Assembly (NCBI GenBank): GCA_030704615.1
Contig: CM060732.1
Coordinates: 59,191,053 to 59,255,052, forward strand
Origin: Takakia lepidozioides
Taxonomy: Eukaryota; Streptophyta; Takakiopsida; Takakiales; Takakiaceae
Direction: 5' to 3'
Length of the DNA: 64,000 nt
The notes beneath the pieces are model-generated. The model saw only the letters and a program-made list of their open reading frames with translations, made no database searches and had not been told where the DNA came from. The translations under genes and the position numbers were made by a program. Each line of letters opens with the position of its first letter. Positions within the stretch are counted from its first letter, which is position 1. This document shows, in pieces, positions 46,675-58,971 of this stretch.

Positions 46675-47488
46675 GTGGTCGTCGTGGGCACAGCCTTGTG
46701 GGTGGGGGCGGCTGTTGTAGCTGTCGCTGCAGCGAGGGCTATGGCCACCACAGTTGGATGTCCACAGGAAGCTCCTGGCAACGCGACGAGGCATGAAGCT
46801 TTTTGCGCAGGTGCATCATTTCGAAGAGAGTTACTTTATGATTTTTCTGGAATGCCAGCCAGTTGACTGTCGATTTTGTGAACGATGGTATTCTAGTTCT
46901 GTCTCCTCCACTGTCAGGTCAACCCCCACCTCTTTTCGGGTCATCCACTGTTAAGTGGGTACGGGAGGCAGAAGTAGAGAGTTCGTGGTCAATTGTGTCC
47001 GTCTTTGCCCAGTATATCATAATCTTGATTAATGGCATGTTCGCACAGGGGGATGGGTCGGAGGCGGAATTTGACAGAGCCCTGGAGCTGGACCCCCAAC
47101 AAAAGCCATGTGTGATGGTTAATCCTTGCGTGGTAGTCATCATATGCAATTCCTCATTTATGCCTTGTTTTCTAGCAGTTGCTGCAAGGGTGGTAGACAT
47201 CGTCTCACCCAGTGAACGATCACTGACACCCTTCGGGAATTGCACAACTGTACATTTTGGAAAAATTTCGCCTCAACGCTCACCTTGGGACCGACTGTCT
47301 GTGGGCTTGTTGTAGATTTATGGCAGCGAGGTCTCTCCCTCTATTATCTGAACTGGTACTTTTACCGAGATTAAAGTTCAATCTCAGATCAACTGACAGG
47401 CATTTGCAGATAGGGGTTCTTTGTCCCGAGTTTCAAGCAGTGCAGTCTCCCAGAAATGTTTTGATATTGGGCACCTTGCTTTGTCTTG
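46675..47488. other. Spacer with open frames, no recognised gene
   Basis: Mirror of 10634-11447. The exon-like stretch with its GTAAGT donor lies on the minus strand at about 46585-46781. Confidence 0.35.
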
Positions 47489-47875
47489 CTATCGAGAGAC
47501 ATTCTTGGTGCTCCGCGATGATAGAATCTTGAGACCAAATTACCTTTCAGCACCCTTATCTCCTTCCCTCTTGAGGGCATTGGGGCGGTTCAGGGTGGGT
47601 TCCCACAACCTACGGATAGAGACTGGCAGATGGGAAAACCTGCAACGGGAGGACCGCCTATGTCCAGCTTGCATAGGGCGCAGCAAGGAAATTGAAACTG
47701 AAGAACACTTCTTCTTCTACTGCCCTCTATACTACGAGATCCGTGGGAGATTTCACTGTTTATTCAGTGGAACCCAAACTCTCACTGATGTCTTTCACTA
47801 TGAGGATCAAAAATGCGTGGCAGCCTACCTACACGAGGCCTTCACCCTTAGACAATCGCTAGAACATTAATTGTG
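47489..47875 (+). mobile_element. LINE ORF2 C-terminal fragment (387 bp)
   Basis: Mirror of 10247-10633, with the open frame through the CPAC...H....C cluster to TAA and no LINE 3' UTR. Confidence 0.88.
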
Positions 47876-48258
47876 TTTGATGTCTACGAGGCATTTATAC
47901 TGTTTGATTCAGAAGTAGGTCGAGTTTGGACAGGCCTCTCATAGATTCAATGCACTGGAGTTGTTGCAGACAGATAAGATGATTGTGGCAATTACAGGAG
48001 CAACAGGTTTCACAGGCTTAAGACTGGTTCAAAGGAGGGTTGATCTTCTATTCCCAACGTGCACACCAGCTAGTTGTAATGTGTTTAATGTCAATACATG
48101 GTTATCCAGTGTTTCTCTCGGAAGATCTGAGTGCCTCAAAAGACTTTGCATTGTGTCCAACTCGTTCAAAATGTAATATCAACGGATGTGGTCAGCATCA
48201 TGTTCTTGTCGTATGCACCTGTCGTATCTGACTCAAAACTGTACATTTTCTTTGGCAG

Positions 48259-48711
48259 GAAGGGAGCTTGGGTTTGATTCGTGGAGATGAAAAGTTTGAT
48301 CCCAAGAAGGGGTTCAAGTTCTCCACATTTGATTTCTGGTGGATTCGGCAGGCCATCACGCATGCAATAGCTGAGCAGTCAAGAACCATCCGCTTGCCTA
48401 TATGTGGCCTTTTGGCTTGTCACACCAGCATGAAACTAATCTGAAGAACTTCGCATGAATGAATACAGTTGTAGCTCTGCATTTTGTAAAAGTGAAAGTG
48501 GACCCATTGTTATGGTGGGTGTTCCTTGCAGATTCATGTCTATGAGATAATAGCGCGGATCAACAAAGCTAAGAAGATGTTGATTCAGGAACATGGCCGC
48601 CAACCATGGGATGAAGAAGTGGCAGAACTTGTAGGCATGACTGTTGAGAAGTTGAAAATGATGAAGAAGTCAGCTAAGTCCCCAGACGGTATTGAAGTTG
48701 TTATTGAATGA
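48259..48711 (+). pseudogene. Plastid-type sigma-70 factor, two exons (right arm)
   Basis: Exons 48259-48399 and 48532-48711 flank a 132-bp interval. The first starts after tttggcag and ends with RTIRLP; the second starts after ccttgcag with IHVYEIIARIN. Between them the donor position reads ATATGT, not GTATGT. Region 2.4 and region 3 motifs are well preserved, including [10 protein letters not shown] and DEEVAELVGMT. The second exon ends in TGA after SPDGIEVVIE, earlier than a full sigma factor with its region 4. Relative to the left arm it has two extra codons (Met, Lys) after KLKM. Confidence 0.85.
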
Positions 48712-49063
48712 AATGATAGAGAGTGGTTTATAAGTTTATAATTTGTTGACAATAAGTTAAACAGATGTGGAGATTTGCGTCATGGACGTATATGACATTC
48801 AGCTGACCCTCAACGCTTGAGGGTTCTTGCAGTACAATTGTCAGCAATTATTAGTGGAGTTTCAACAGTTGGCACATTGCAGATAAATGCCTTGCTGGCC
48901 CTTTTGAGCTAATATGATACATCTGGTGTCTTGCCATTTTGACATTAGAAGGGAAGACAGTGAAAAAACGGTTTGAGTTCAACAGAAAAGCTGGTTTCTA
49001 AAGTGTGTGTGCTCCAAGAATATCTGTGTAGAGCCCAAACCGTGTAGGCATCCCTATTTCGTA

Positions 49064-49300
49064 TCCCTATGGTGATATATATGCCCTTATCCCCTTGGGG
49101 CATATCCCCTGCTTGTAATACCCCCTGCATATCCCCTACGTGCATATCCCCTGTGTGTAATACCCCTGCATATCCCCTACGTGTAATATCCCCTGTGGTC
49201 CCACTTTCCCCAATGACCAAAAAAAACCCTGCATACTATCTTTTTCCGTCGAATCCCCTTCCTGTAGATAGGGGATTTGACATATTTCCCCCTACAGGGG
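49064..49300. repeat. C-rich tandem repeats, mirror of 8824-9062
   Basis: TGCATATCCCCTACGTG-like units; the G-rich strand is the minus strand here. Confidence 0.75.
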
Positions 49301-49321
49301 ACGCACAAAAAGATTCATGTG

Positions 49322-52300
49322 ATTGTTGCAGGGAAGCGTAGTAAGGATCCTGCGTCAATGCACCAGACTATGATGGTGGTCATGCAGGCATCCTTCCTTC
49401 GCACACTACCCAGCCTTCTCAAAAGACGAACAACTCCACAAATTGCAAGTATGCTTCAATCTTATCAAATTTCCCATGGAAGCTAGGGAAGAACATACAG
49501 AAAGCAAAAGCATCACAGTTTTTGTCAAGCATGGGGGCCTACATATAAGGAGTCAGAGGTTGCTTCCAATCTCCTACATAAAAACATACAAAATGATGTT
49601 GTCCCTGCATGAATGGTTCAAGCAGATCTGTGGGGCCTTGTTGACCCTCACTGTCCATTCCTGCACGGACCTGATCTCTCTTTCTCCCACCGATGTATAT
49701 CCGAGCCCCCAGAGCCCCCAGTGTTTCAGAAATGCAGGGCCTTGACAGCCCCCTTGTGGCTTCCATAACTCGCCACAATAATCCTGATCGGTCATTTTAC
49801 TTACTTATTCGAACAACCAAGCCACAAGTACCCAGTTTAGGGCAATTCTTTTGGTCAATATTATCCCATATCGTTTGCATCGTTTTGACTTGCTGCTATA
49901 AATTCTGAAATAGCGCACAAGTTGGTGGCTCGGGGGAGGATGGGAGGCGAGCGACATGCATTTCCCTGCATGTTCTTTTTTGCTCCTAATTTCTGTTTTT
50001 CTTTTTTTCTCCATGTATTTGGACCGCTACGGACGAGGGTTCGAATACCTAAACCGCTGGGGTGGTGTAATCGCCTTTCACTAAATGTGGCATCGTGGTT
50101 TTACAGGGAATTGATCCAAATGTACATGGACAAAACAGAAATTAAGAGCAAAAAATAACATGCACGGTGGCTCACCTCCCATCCTCCCCCGAGCGTTTTA
50201 CTTTTATGTCTCGCAAGAGATACCAACTTGTGCCCTATTTCAGTATTTATAGAAGCAAGTAAAAACAATACAAACGATATGGGATAATCCTGATTAAAAC
50301 AATTGCCCTAAACCGACCTGGTAGATGGATGATAGATAGGATGGGAGGTGAGCCACATGCATTTCACTTTGTGCTGTTTTGGTTTCTTCTTGGTGTGGAC
50401 GGTCGAGGGTTGGAATACCTACACCCACCATAAGAGCTTCGCAGTTAGAATGTTTGCCACAGATCGGAATGAACAGGGTGGGTCACGTACCTCCAGTAAT
50501 TCTTGTGACTGGATTGTTTCTATAACAAACACTCTCTCGCGTCATAGATCAGTGTACACAATCAGGTATTACCAGCTGGTGATCTTCGGATATCATTGTC
50601 CACATCTGTTCTTCTTTTGTTTTTCTTCCTGATCAGTCCCGTCCAAAATAATTACGCAAACTGCCAATAAATGACACATACACAGCGTGCGACGTTGATT
50701 TTCTTGTAGATTTCCATTGAAGGACCCATCTAGATTTCAAAATTCTCAAAACCTTGCCAACTCCCTTTCCCTCGCTGTCTCTTCGCTGATAGGAAAGTAA
50801 CTGTTCTAACAGCACAATGGGATTTACAGTCTATGCAAAACTCTCAGAAATCTCCAATGTATGGTACGGAAGACCTCTCTCTCTGAAACGGACTCGTTCT
50901 ATCTGTCCCTGTGTGTTCCTTCAGGTAGCATTTACGTTCGGCCCGATATCCTCTACAAGCTCGGCATGGGCACTGCAGGAAATCTTCTCAGGAAATCTAT
51001 GTATGCAGATGAACGAAGGTCCCCCTAGCGCGCGGATAATTATCTAGCAGTGCAGGAAATCTTCTCGGGAAATCTATGTATGCAGAGGAACGAAGATCCC
51101 CGGTTAATTATCTAGCAAATCTTCCATCTTTTCCTTGTTTGTCTCCCGTTTTCTGGGTCGTTTCGCTGTGGCGGTTACAGTCTGCCAAAGCGAAATCTGC
51201 GATCTACCCACCCACAAGTATAACATGCGCTTTCAGTTTAACCATCTGCATATCACTTTCCGCTCCCAAATCCTGGGGAACTCCTCGTGTATGGCAAAAA
51301 ACTTCAGAAGTTGACTACCTAATCTTCAGGGGCGCCAATCACCGCAGGTTCTCAAAAGGCGAAGAAATGAGTTTGCATGTCGCCAGGAAAGTAGGATGCG
51401 AGTGAAAGAGAAGAGCAGATGACGCAGGATCGCAGGATCGCATGACCTCATTTTCATAACCAACTTCTGTCTACGTATTCTCTGCACTATATGTAGATAC
51501 TAGATACCCACCTGGGCGGGGGAATGTAGGTATTATTTTACATTTGGATAGTCAACTTGGCAGAGGGAGGAATATGATGAGTAGACCTAGGGTTGGTTAT
51601 GTCTAAGAAAATCAAATGGGGACAGTAAATGGAAACCATCTTTTAATGAACCATATTCACTCCTCCCAGTTAATTGTAATAATCCCATATCCTTTGTATT
51701 GTTTTACTTGTCGTATATAAATACTGCAATAGGGCACAAGTAGTTGTCTCTTGCGAGACATAAAAATAAAAAGCTCGGGGGAGGATGGGAGGTGAGCGAC
51801 ATGCATTTACGCCGTACGTGCATGTTATTTTTTGCTAGGACTAATTTGTGTTTTGCTTTTTTCTTCCGAGGGTGGAATACCTACACCCACCACTAGAACG
51901 TTTGCCACAGACACTAAAGAAAGAAGAGGTCGCATACCTCCACCAGTTCTTGTGACTGGACTGTAACTGAGCTGTTTCAATAAGGCGGAATGAATTGCTG
52001 TGGCTACCCAGGCTTGGGATGCCATGTGTTATTGCTTGAGCAGTGATCCCCAGCTGCAAGTATAGTTGATTGTGTTGATCTGTTGCTGTTACGTCTGCTC
52101 AACTTTCTGCTAAATTAATTTCTCTTCTGACGACCCTTGGACCGTGTTTGTCAATCCTTTGTATCAAGTCACATGGTTTTCTTTTGTGACCAGCAAGTGC
52201 AGATGTCTGTGGGCAGGAAGGACCAGGCAACGCTACCCGTGTGTGCTGATGGCATGGGCAACGACTGAAGGAGCAGAAAAGGTAGACACCTCTTAAGGAA

Positions 52301-53008
52301 CGCAACATCTTGTTGATTCATGGCATGAAACCTTGGACCCTCGCGAGGCATTCATCTGCTGACTTGAAGTTGTAGCACTCTGTCATATCACATTCCATCC
52401 ATTCCGTCAACAAAACCGAAAGAGCCGTTTGTCACTGAAAATGCACCCCCATTGTCTGCTTCATGGGTGGACAGTCCTCGTGGAATTTCAGCTAATTTGC
52501 CTCACGCATCAGCGCATCATCAGTGCGAGTGACTGTGGCTTGATAGTTTTACCAACGTTGTCGTACTGGAGCTTCCTCTCCTCAAGATAGTCCAGTACAT
52601 TCTCACTGTTTGGGACACTCATGATTCATGACAGTAGTGCACATCGCAGACCTAGACAGCTATGGAAATCAATGGAAATGATCAAGTATTCACCTGAAAA
52701 GACGTAACAAAAGTACAACGTACAAACCACGTCCGATGCACAAAGCTTCCTAAGAGGAACTCAGAAAGCAAAGTTGGCGTGAAAGATTGCAACACGATGA
52801 GGATAGCACATGTAGACCAGAACTCCACGGCTATGGCGCTCACGGCGCAGGCATCTGCTCTCGTCTGTCCCACCTCTTTCAACGACATGCATGCAAGTTG
52901 TTTTAGCCGCTACTTACCTCTTGCAGAAAGTGGAGAGTGACTTCCTTCACATGGGCAGTGTCCTCATCATCTCGATCCTCCTTGCGGAGTACCAGTACTG
53001 GGCGACAA
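49322..53008 (-). repeat. Direct repeat unit A' (right arm)
   Basis: Mirror of unit A, keeping the 630-bp and 160-bp stretches that units B and B' lack. Confidence 0.88.
49834..50313. repeat. Foldback copy in unit A'
   Basis: Same structure as at 7812-8291. Confidence 0.65.
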
Positions 53009-53191
53009 TTCACAAGGGGCATGTGAATCATTCAAATAATGCAAAAGCCATATACTTTACCACCCAGCTTCCTTGACAATTAGCACTGACATGAAATGAA
53101 ATGGTGCTTTATAACGTCCGCGGAAAGCTCGTAGAGCTTATGGGACAAAATGGAAGAAAACATGAGAGAGGAACAAATCCAGAAACCACAA

Positions 53192-56100
53192 TTAATGTTC
53201 TAGCGATTGTCTAAGGGTGAAGGCCTCGTGTAGGTAGGCTGCCAAGCATTTTTTATCCTCATAGTGAAAGACATCAGTGAGAGTTTGGGTTCCACTGAAT
53301 AAACAGTGGAATCTCCCACGGATCTCGTAGTATAGAGGGCAGTAGAAGAAGAAGTGTTCTTCAGTTTCAATTTCCTTGCTGCGCCCTATGCAAGCTGGAC
53401 ATAGGCGGTCCTCCGGTTGCAGGTTTTCCCATCTGCCAGTCTCTATCCGTAGGTTGTGGGAACCCACCCTGAACCGCCCCAATGCCCTCAAGAGGGAAGG
53501 AGATAAGGGTGCTGAAAGGTAATTTGGTCTCAAGATTCTATCATCGCGGAGCACCAAGAATGTCTCTCGATAGAAGTGGAGCTTTGTCGTGAGATTGGGT
53601 AGCATCCAAGTTCTCTTGACATGTAATTCCATAAGCTCTCTCCGAATGAGTATGTTGCGGTCATGTCTGGATGTGATGTCCACCTCATCTGGGTTCATTG
53701 GTAATAGGAAAGCATTAGAAAGTCCGTTACGTTGAAATAAACTGTCCACTCGAGCATACCAGGAGTTCCTGAAACCTGCAGCTTTGAGCCTCATAGATGT
53801 TGTGAGGGCCCTAGCCACTAGCCCTTTGGGTGGAAGGGCCTGCAATCTATGGAGAAAGATTGTAAGCGTGAAGAGGGCCTCGGATTGCAATGGTACACAT
53901 GCGAACTCTGCACCTAGGATCTGAGATGGAGTTGTGCTCCCGGCGCCAAGCATTGCTTGGAGAAAAGATGATTGTAATGGTTCCAAATTCTTTTCCCACC
54001 AGGAGACAGGGACACCAGGTGCCCAGAACTCACAACCATAGATGGTAGCAGGGCTGACGACGGTGTCAAACAGCCACTTTTTGGTCGGGGGATGCCGCAG
54101 ATGTATTTGCTTGCATTTGGCCTGAAGGCGGACGGAGGCCACCTTACCTTTAGTCAACCTGTCCAAGGCAGTGGCTGCAAAGTGAAACTTGGGGGAGTGG
54201 ATAACCAGACCTAGGTACCGGTATGATTTCACAATCTCAATTTCCTGCTGGTTGAAGATGAATCTACGATCAGCCTGGCCATTGAAGACCATGATCTTGG
54301 TCTTGCTAAGATTGACCTGCATCCCATAGTCTTTGCAGAACTGTTCCAAAATTTTGAGATGGCGTTGCAGAAAGACCGGGGATTGTGCCAAAAGGGCAAC
54401 ATCATCAGCATAGAGGAGATCTGATTGGGTTGGTCCCCCATCCAATGGGACCCCAACCCCATGGTTTTTTGATATGTAATTCTCCAAGCCGTCAATGTAG
54501 ATCCCGAACAGGGTAGGTGAAAGGGGGCAGCCCTGTTTGACTCCAATGTTGCTGTGGATCTCGGCTGAGAATTCACCAGCGACGTTGACCATGCCAGTGA
54601 CAATCTCATACATAGAAGAGATGGCACAAAGGATGTCTGGAGGGACTTCCACTCTATGGAGCCGTTGGAAGAGAAGGTCCCGAGGAACTGAATCAAAGGC
54701 TTTGTGAAAGTCCACGAAGCAAACATAGACCATTCTTTTGTCATAGCGTGCACTTTCCACCATAACTTGAAGAGTGAAGATGTGGTCAATAGTGGATCGG
54801 TTTCGACGGAAACCAGCCTGTCCCTCAGCACGAATGCGAGAGTGCTCAGCCCAATCATCCAGTTCCATGGCCACTACTGCCCCAAACAGTTTAGCAAGTA
54901 ATGAGGACACCATGATAGTACGATAGTTTGTCAGTGCGAGCCTGTCACCGCTCTTAAAAAGTGGGTGGATGATGCTCTTTGTCCACTCTGTTGGGAAGCC
55001 CCATTGCACCACCTCATTGAAGAGGTTAGCTATAAAAGGGGCTAAAGTAGGTGCAGCATGCTTGATGAATTCACTCTGAAGTCCTGAAATGTCCACCGCT
55101 CTGCCATTTTGCAGCTTCTGCATTGCCTTACTGACATTGGCTATAGTAAAGAGAGAGAAGTGAAGGGGTTTAGAGGTTATAGGAGAAGGAGTTTGGGTTG
55201 GGGAATGGTACAAAGACTGTGCATACTCATGCCAGACATGAATGTCAGTGATTGGGGGGGGATCTCTATGAGGTTTAAGGAGGGACCAAAAAGATCGAGG
55301 AGAAAATCTGATTTTAGCAAGGAAAGAAGATTGCAGCTTGATAGTGTAGGCTTGCTTTTTGGATCTAATGAGGGACTTATAGTGCTTAAGAGCAAGATTA
55401 GTGGACTCTGGAGAAGAATTGGTATCAAGTAGTAAAAATTTGATGCGACGTCTAGCAGTCTTGCATTCCTCATCATAAAATGGTGCGTAACGACGAGTGG
55501 AGAAGGGTGAGGAGGTAGATGGAAGGGTGACATGAAAGGATCGCAGGGCTGAGTCCCAAAGGGCTTGAGTAAGATGTGTAGCCTTGTCGTTAGGAGATGA
55601 TAGATGTAGAATGGAAGGGAGGGTTGACGCTAGGTATGTTTCATACTCGGCGTCGTGTAAGTGAGAGAAAGGGGTATTAAAGTGGATACGTGGGTGTAAG
55701 GGAAGAGACGCAGAGGGGATCCTCACGGGGAGGGAGATGGAAGGAAATGCAAAGGAAAGGCAAGAGTGATCAGAATCTGGGTACCTCGTGATGTAAAAGG
55801 AGCTTATTCTATCAGGCTTGTTGGGGCTCCCCAAGAGATAGTCAACCACGCTTTGGCCCTTGTACGTGTGGCAAGTGAACTGGCTGGAGGATTTGAAGTT
55901 GGTTGTTTCATTGTAAATGGACAGCCCCTGAGTTTCACAAAACTTGAGTAGATGGTGACCGTAACTTGTGATTTCGCAAGAGGAATCTGCACTTTGCCTC
56001 TCCAATTCCGTATGCGAGCATTGGATGTGTAGAGGATCTGTGTGGTCGAAGATGGGGGCCTGTAGTGTTCCTGTACGGGCGTTGAAATCTCCAACCAAGA

Positions 56101-56557
56101 AAATGTCCGTTTGTGGGGTACGGAAACGGGCCATATCGTCTTCCAATGGAACATATGGTGAATCTGTTCGAATATGTAGGCCGTTGTGCGGAGATGCGGC
56201 CGGAGCAAAATAACATCCCGCCAGCAGGATGTTGTAGCCTTTGATGTGACACCAAATGTACCTTGCCAGTGGGTCTTTGTATGGGAAGGAGATAAGTGGG
56301 AGAAGCCAGTCAGCAAAGTAACAAGCCACACCTCCAGATCCTTTGAGACCTGTACGTGGACGAATCACTGACTGAAAGCTATACCCGAGAATAAAAGGGG
56401 GGTCATTTCCTTCATACGCATGAGTTTCCAAAAGAAAAAGAACATCACACTTGGAAAGAATATCTAGAAGCCCTTGAGGGTGGCTCCACAACGAGCCATT
56501 ACAGTTCCATGAGCCAATGTGTAGATGTGAGCGTGCGTTGGTCTCATGGTGCCCCAA
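53192..56557 (-). CDS. LINE ORF2: AP endonuclease and reverse transcriptase, intact
   Basis: A single open frame of 1121 codons. The endonuclease motifs SWNCNG, LLETHAYEG, GDFNARTG and SDHSCLSF nick the target. The RT carries QAGFRRNRS, GVKQGCPLSP and YADDVALLA and copies LINE RNA at the nick. A C-terminal CPAC...H....C zinc cluster completes the protein. No RNase H domain is seen. The first codon after the upstream stop is TTG, and the first ATG lies about 140 codons in, inside the endonuclease, so translation must begin without AUG, by reinitiation or by readthrough of the upstream TAG. ORF1 and ORF2 share one frame. One residue (Thr for Met in CHTYKG) differs from the left copy. Confidence 0.94.
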   Translation of the reverse strand: MGHHETNARSHLHIGSWNCNGSLWSHPQGLLDILSKCDVLFLLETHAYEGNDPPFILGYSFQSVIRPRTGLKGSGGVACYFADWLLPLISFPYKDPLARYIWCHIKGYNILLAGCYFAPAASPHNGLHIRTDSPYVPLEDDMARFRTPQTDIFLVGDFNARTGTLQAPIFDHTDPLHIQCSHTELERQSADSSCEITSYGHHLLKFCETQGLSIYNETTNFKSSSQFTCHTYKGQSVVDYLLGSPNKPDRISSFYITRYPDSDHSCLSFAFPSISLPVRIPSASLPLHPRIHFNTPFSHLHDAEYETYLASTLPSILHLSSPNDKATHLTQALWDSALRSFHVTLPSTSSPFSTRRYAPFYDEECKTARRRIKFLLLDTNSSPESTNLALKHYKSLIRSKKQAYTIKLQSSFLAKIRFSPRSFWSLLKPHRDPPPITDIHVWHEYAQSLYHSPTQTPSPITSKPLHFSLFTIANVSKAMQKLQNGRAVDISGLQSEFIKHAAPTLAPFIANLFNEVVQWGFPTEWTKSIIHPLFKSGDRLALTNYRTIMVSSLLAKLFGAVVAMELDDWAEHSRIRAEGQAGFRRNRSTIDHIFTLQVMVESARYDKRMVYVCFVDFHKAFDSVPRDLLFQRLHRVEVPPDILCAISSMYEIVTGMVNVAGEFSAEIHSNIGVKQGCPLSPTLFGIYIDGLENYISKNHGVGVPLDGGPTQSDLLYADDVALLAQSPVFLQRHLKILEQFCKDYGMQVNLSKTKIMVFNGQADRRFIFNQQEIEIVKSYRYLGLVIHSPKFHFAATALDRLTKGKVASVRLQAKCKQIHLRHPPTKKWLFDTVVSPATIYGCEFWAPGVPVSWWEKNLEPLQSSFLQAMLGAGSTTPSQILGAEFACVPLQSEALFTLTIFLHRLQALPPKGLVARALTTSMRLKAAGFRNSWYARVDSLFQRNGLSNAFLLPMNPDEVDITSRHDRNILIRRELMELHVKRTWMLPNLTTKLHFYRETFLVLRDDRILRPNYLSAPLSPSLLRALGRFRVGSHNLRIETGRWENLQPEDRLCPACIGRSKEIETEEHFFFYCPLYYEIRGRFHCLFSGTQTLTDVFHYEDKKCLAAYLHEAFTLRQSLEH

Positions 56558-56560
56558 CCC

Positions 56561-57036
56561 CTATTTAGAGCTAGAGGGGCGACGTTCGTGCTCCCGGACA
56601 ATTACCCTCCCATCTCGGTACACGGCATAGTGCCCTTGAGCTCGAGCTTGCTTAACCTGCAAGAGTTGCGCCCGCATGGCGTTGTATTGCAAAGGGGTCA
56701 AGTCATCGTTGAGATACATACCCTGACCTCTCAATTGAGGCCTCTGCCTGAGGACTCTATCCCGAGCACCCTTGTCCTTGAATCTAATGAAGAGGACTTT
56801 GTGCTCTGAAGATCATGCACGCCAAGCCCTTTCAATGCCACTCGCGCCCCGTGGGAGAGCAAGGTTTTGCTGAATAAGGCTGGTGGCAGCGTCAAGAGGG
56901 TCCCCCTCAGCAAGGCCCCCTAGCTTCCCAGTGACCCTGATGTTAAGGGCTTTGAAAGCCCGTTGCTGTTCCTCTCGCAAGGTAGCCGAGACTGTCTCCT
57001 CCAGAGAGTGAGGACTGTTGTTGGATGTGCTCCCCT
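56561..57036 (-). pseudogene. LINE ORF1 C-terminal part, right copy
   Basis: Same as 1119-1594, including the TGA after RAWRA and the TAG directly before ORF2. The 5' half is missing. Confidence 0.6.
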
Positions 57037-57739
57037 TGACATGGTAATCACTGCCAAATGGCACAGTCCCTTATAACTCAACATGAAGCTAGGGCCCCTT
57101 AATTAATGTGGCAATTTTGATGCCTTAATTGTATGTAATATTACAGCCTATGCACTACTAGGAAATTTCAAATTATGCAATGCTGAAATGTTTTACATTA
57201 TTCAATGGTGGGATGTTTTCAATGGTAGGATGTTTGCTGGGACGTTTACATACATTAGAGTGATGCAATTTTGAAATTTATTGCTGAAATGTTTTCAATG
57301 TTTCAATGTTTCAATGTTTTCAAGGTCTTCTAGGTATTTCATTTCCTTCTATATATTCCATTCTTCAAGTGTATATGGTTGATCTCTAGTTGGTCTCTCA
57401 TCTTTGGGCAGTAGTCCTGACCCCTTTCCAAACAGATCTATGGCATGTTCTCTCTTTACAAGGCAAGGAACCTGCAGGTCAGATCAGATAAAATTGAGAA
57501 CCCAGCAAACTTGTCAAGATTGAAACTCTTAGAAATGGCAAATGTCACTGGTTTCTGCATGAGCTCCAGTCATCATTTTAAAAAGATTCCCTCACTTTGA
57601 CAAAAACAAGACGGATTGTAACTTAACATATATAGCAGACAATAATTCAGGGTCTCTTTAGACTACATGGGGTTGTAAGCCCAAAAACAAACAAGCCAAT
57701 TCAGTTAGACAGTGGCATATATGGTTTGGCCACAAGACA

Positions 57740-58840
57740 CTACAGCCTCACATAGTCTCTTCCATATGGTGAATGGCGGTCCCCCTCCCCCTGACTTGAA
57801 TTTCTCTTCTTCTTGAAGATCCTCTCATAGGATGGGCCAGGGTCAATTCCCTCCACAGGCTTGGGATCATTCGTTGCATCTGCACAGCCAGGCCAACCAA
57901 TTTGTTGCATCTGCTGTTGGGATGGGGCTGGAAGAACAGGCTGTAACATCAACCAAAAATAAATCTATCCCATTAACATGCACAGATTAAACTTAGAAAT
58001 GTGGTTGGGAAGAGTGTATTTAAAACAATGGCACAGATACAAACACCAACCTCCATACTAGGATTGCAAGGTTGCTTCAGGCTTGAATGGCAAGTGTTGC
58101 ACGGAGAGCTGCCGCAGCGGTTGTTGCTGTTTTTTGAGCTCTTGCTGTTTTTGCTTTTGCTGTAACTCCTTCTGTTGCTGTTGGGATGGGGCTGGAGGAG
58201 GAGGGAGGGCCGCATGCAATGTAGGGAAGTCTTGTCCTCTCCGCGCTACAGCCAAGTTTGCCACTATTGAGCCCACATCTCTTGCTGCAAGGGAGGCAGA
58301 CTTGGGTTGCAGGGATTGCCCACGAGGCTGTATGTACACATGACTTGATCTGAACCTCAAATTCACAGAAACAAAAGCAGAGCACCGCAATTGGACCCCA
58401 ACAGGGCCATGGCTCATACCTGATGGATCCAGCTCATCTGTTGGATCAAGAGTCCACGATAGGAGCACCTTGCGATGCCGAATGATTTTAATGTCGAGTG
58501 ACAGAAGCTCCTCAGCGTTGACCTCAAGGAAATCAGCACCACTCATATCCTCCTCAATCAGCCTTTCGTAGTAGTCATTGGTGCTCAGTAGTGAGCAGAT
58601 GTGTTCAGCTAACTTCTGAGCTCCCCAGCTAGCAACCTCCATTTTACAATTAGCCTCCATAGCCAGGCCTCGAGAGCTTGACACTACCAGTGCTGCTGGC
58701 GCATGTGACTTTCTAATACTCATGGTAGGAGCTGTAGTATCAAAATGAAAAACTGCTTGAGCTCCAGCAGAATTTGACAGGAAAATACTTTGGTAACCAA
58801 AGATGCTAAAATTGCTTAAAGGGATAATGAGAAAAGCCAA
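57740..58840 (-). CDS. SAM-domain-like gene with glutamine-rich tail (multi-exon)
   Basis: Three minus-strand exons are supported. The first (58420-58840) ends at CATCAG|GTATGAG and carries a SAM-like domain: WGAQKLAEHICSLL, YYERLIEEDMSGADFLEV and EELLSLDIK, then a helix with HRKVLLSW. SAM domains bind protein partners or RNA. The second (to 58327, after catacag) has ARDVGSIVANLAVARR, then Pro and Gln runs (PPPPAPSQQQQKELQQK). The third (57740-57935, after gttacag) has APSQQQMQQIGWPGC and GPSYERIFKKKRN, ending near RDYVRL. The donor linking exons two and three is unclear, because a TAG follows ATLQS. Further upstream exons may be at 58972-59520. Function unknown. Confidence 0.6.
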
Positions 58841-58971
58841 AATAGGATAGAGTAAGCTTCCCGGTTCTCAAATCTAAAAAGCAGATGATTTCTCAACTAC
58901 TGCACGGATAAAGAGTCTAACAAACACTACAAAAATCTCAAGACTCTGGCCATAGAGAATGACGTTCGAAA

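Larger units (their letters stand above)
53094..57036 (-). mobile_element. L1-type LINE, right-arm copy with intact ORF2
   Basis: Flanked by TGACATG (53087-53093 and 57037-57043), the same candidate 7-bp target duplication as in the left arm. The tail AAATGAAATGG lies at the 3' end. It is 8 bp longer than the left copy, which equals the 1-bp plus 7-bp indels found in ORF2. Confidence 0.92.
39411..57452 (-). repeat. Right arm of the inverted duplication, main segment
   Basis: Reverse complement of 703-18726. It carries the same elements in mirror order. Single-base differences and the small indels noted in paired features show it is not a byte-for-byte copy. Confidence 0.93.
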
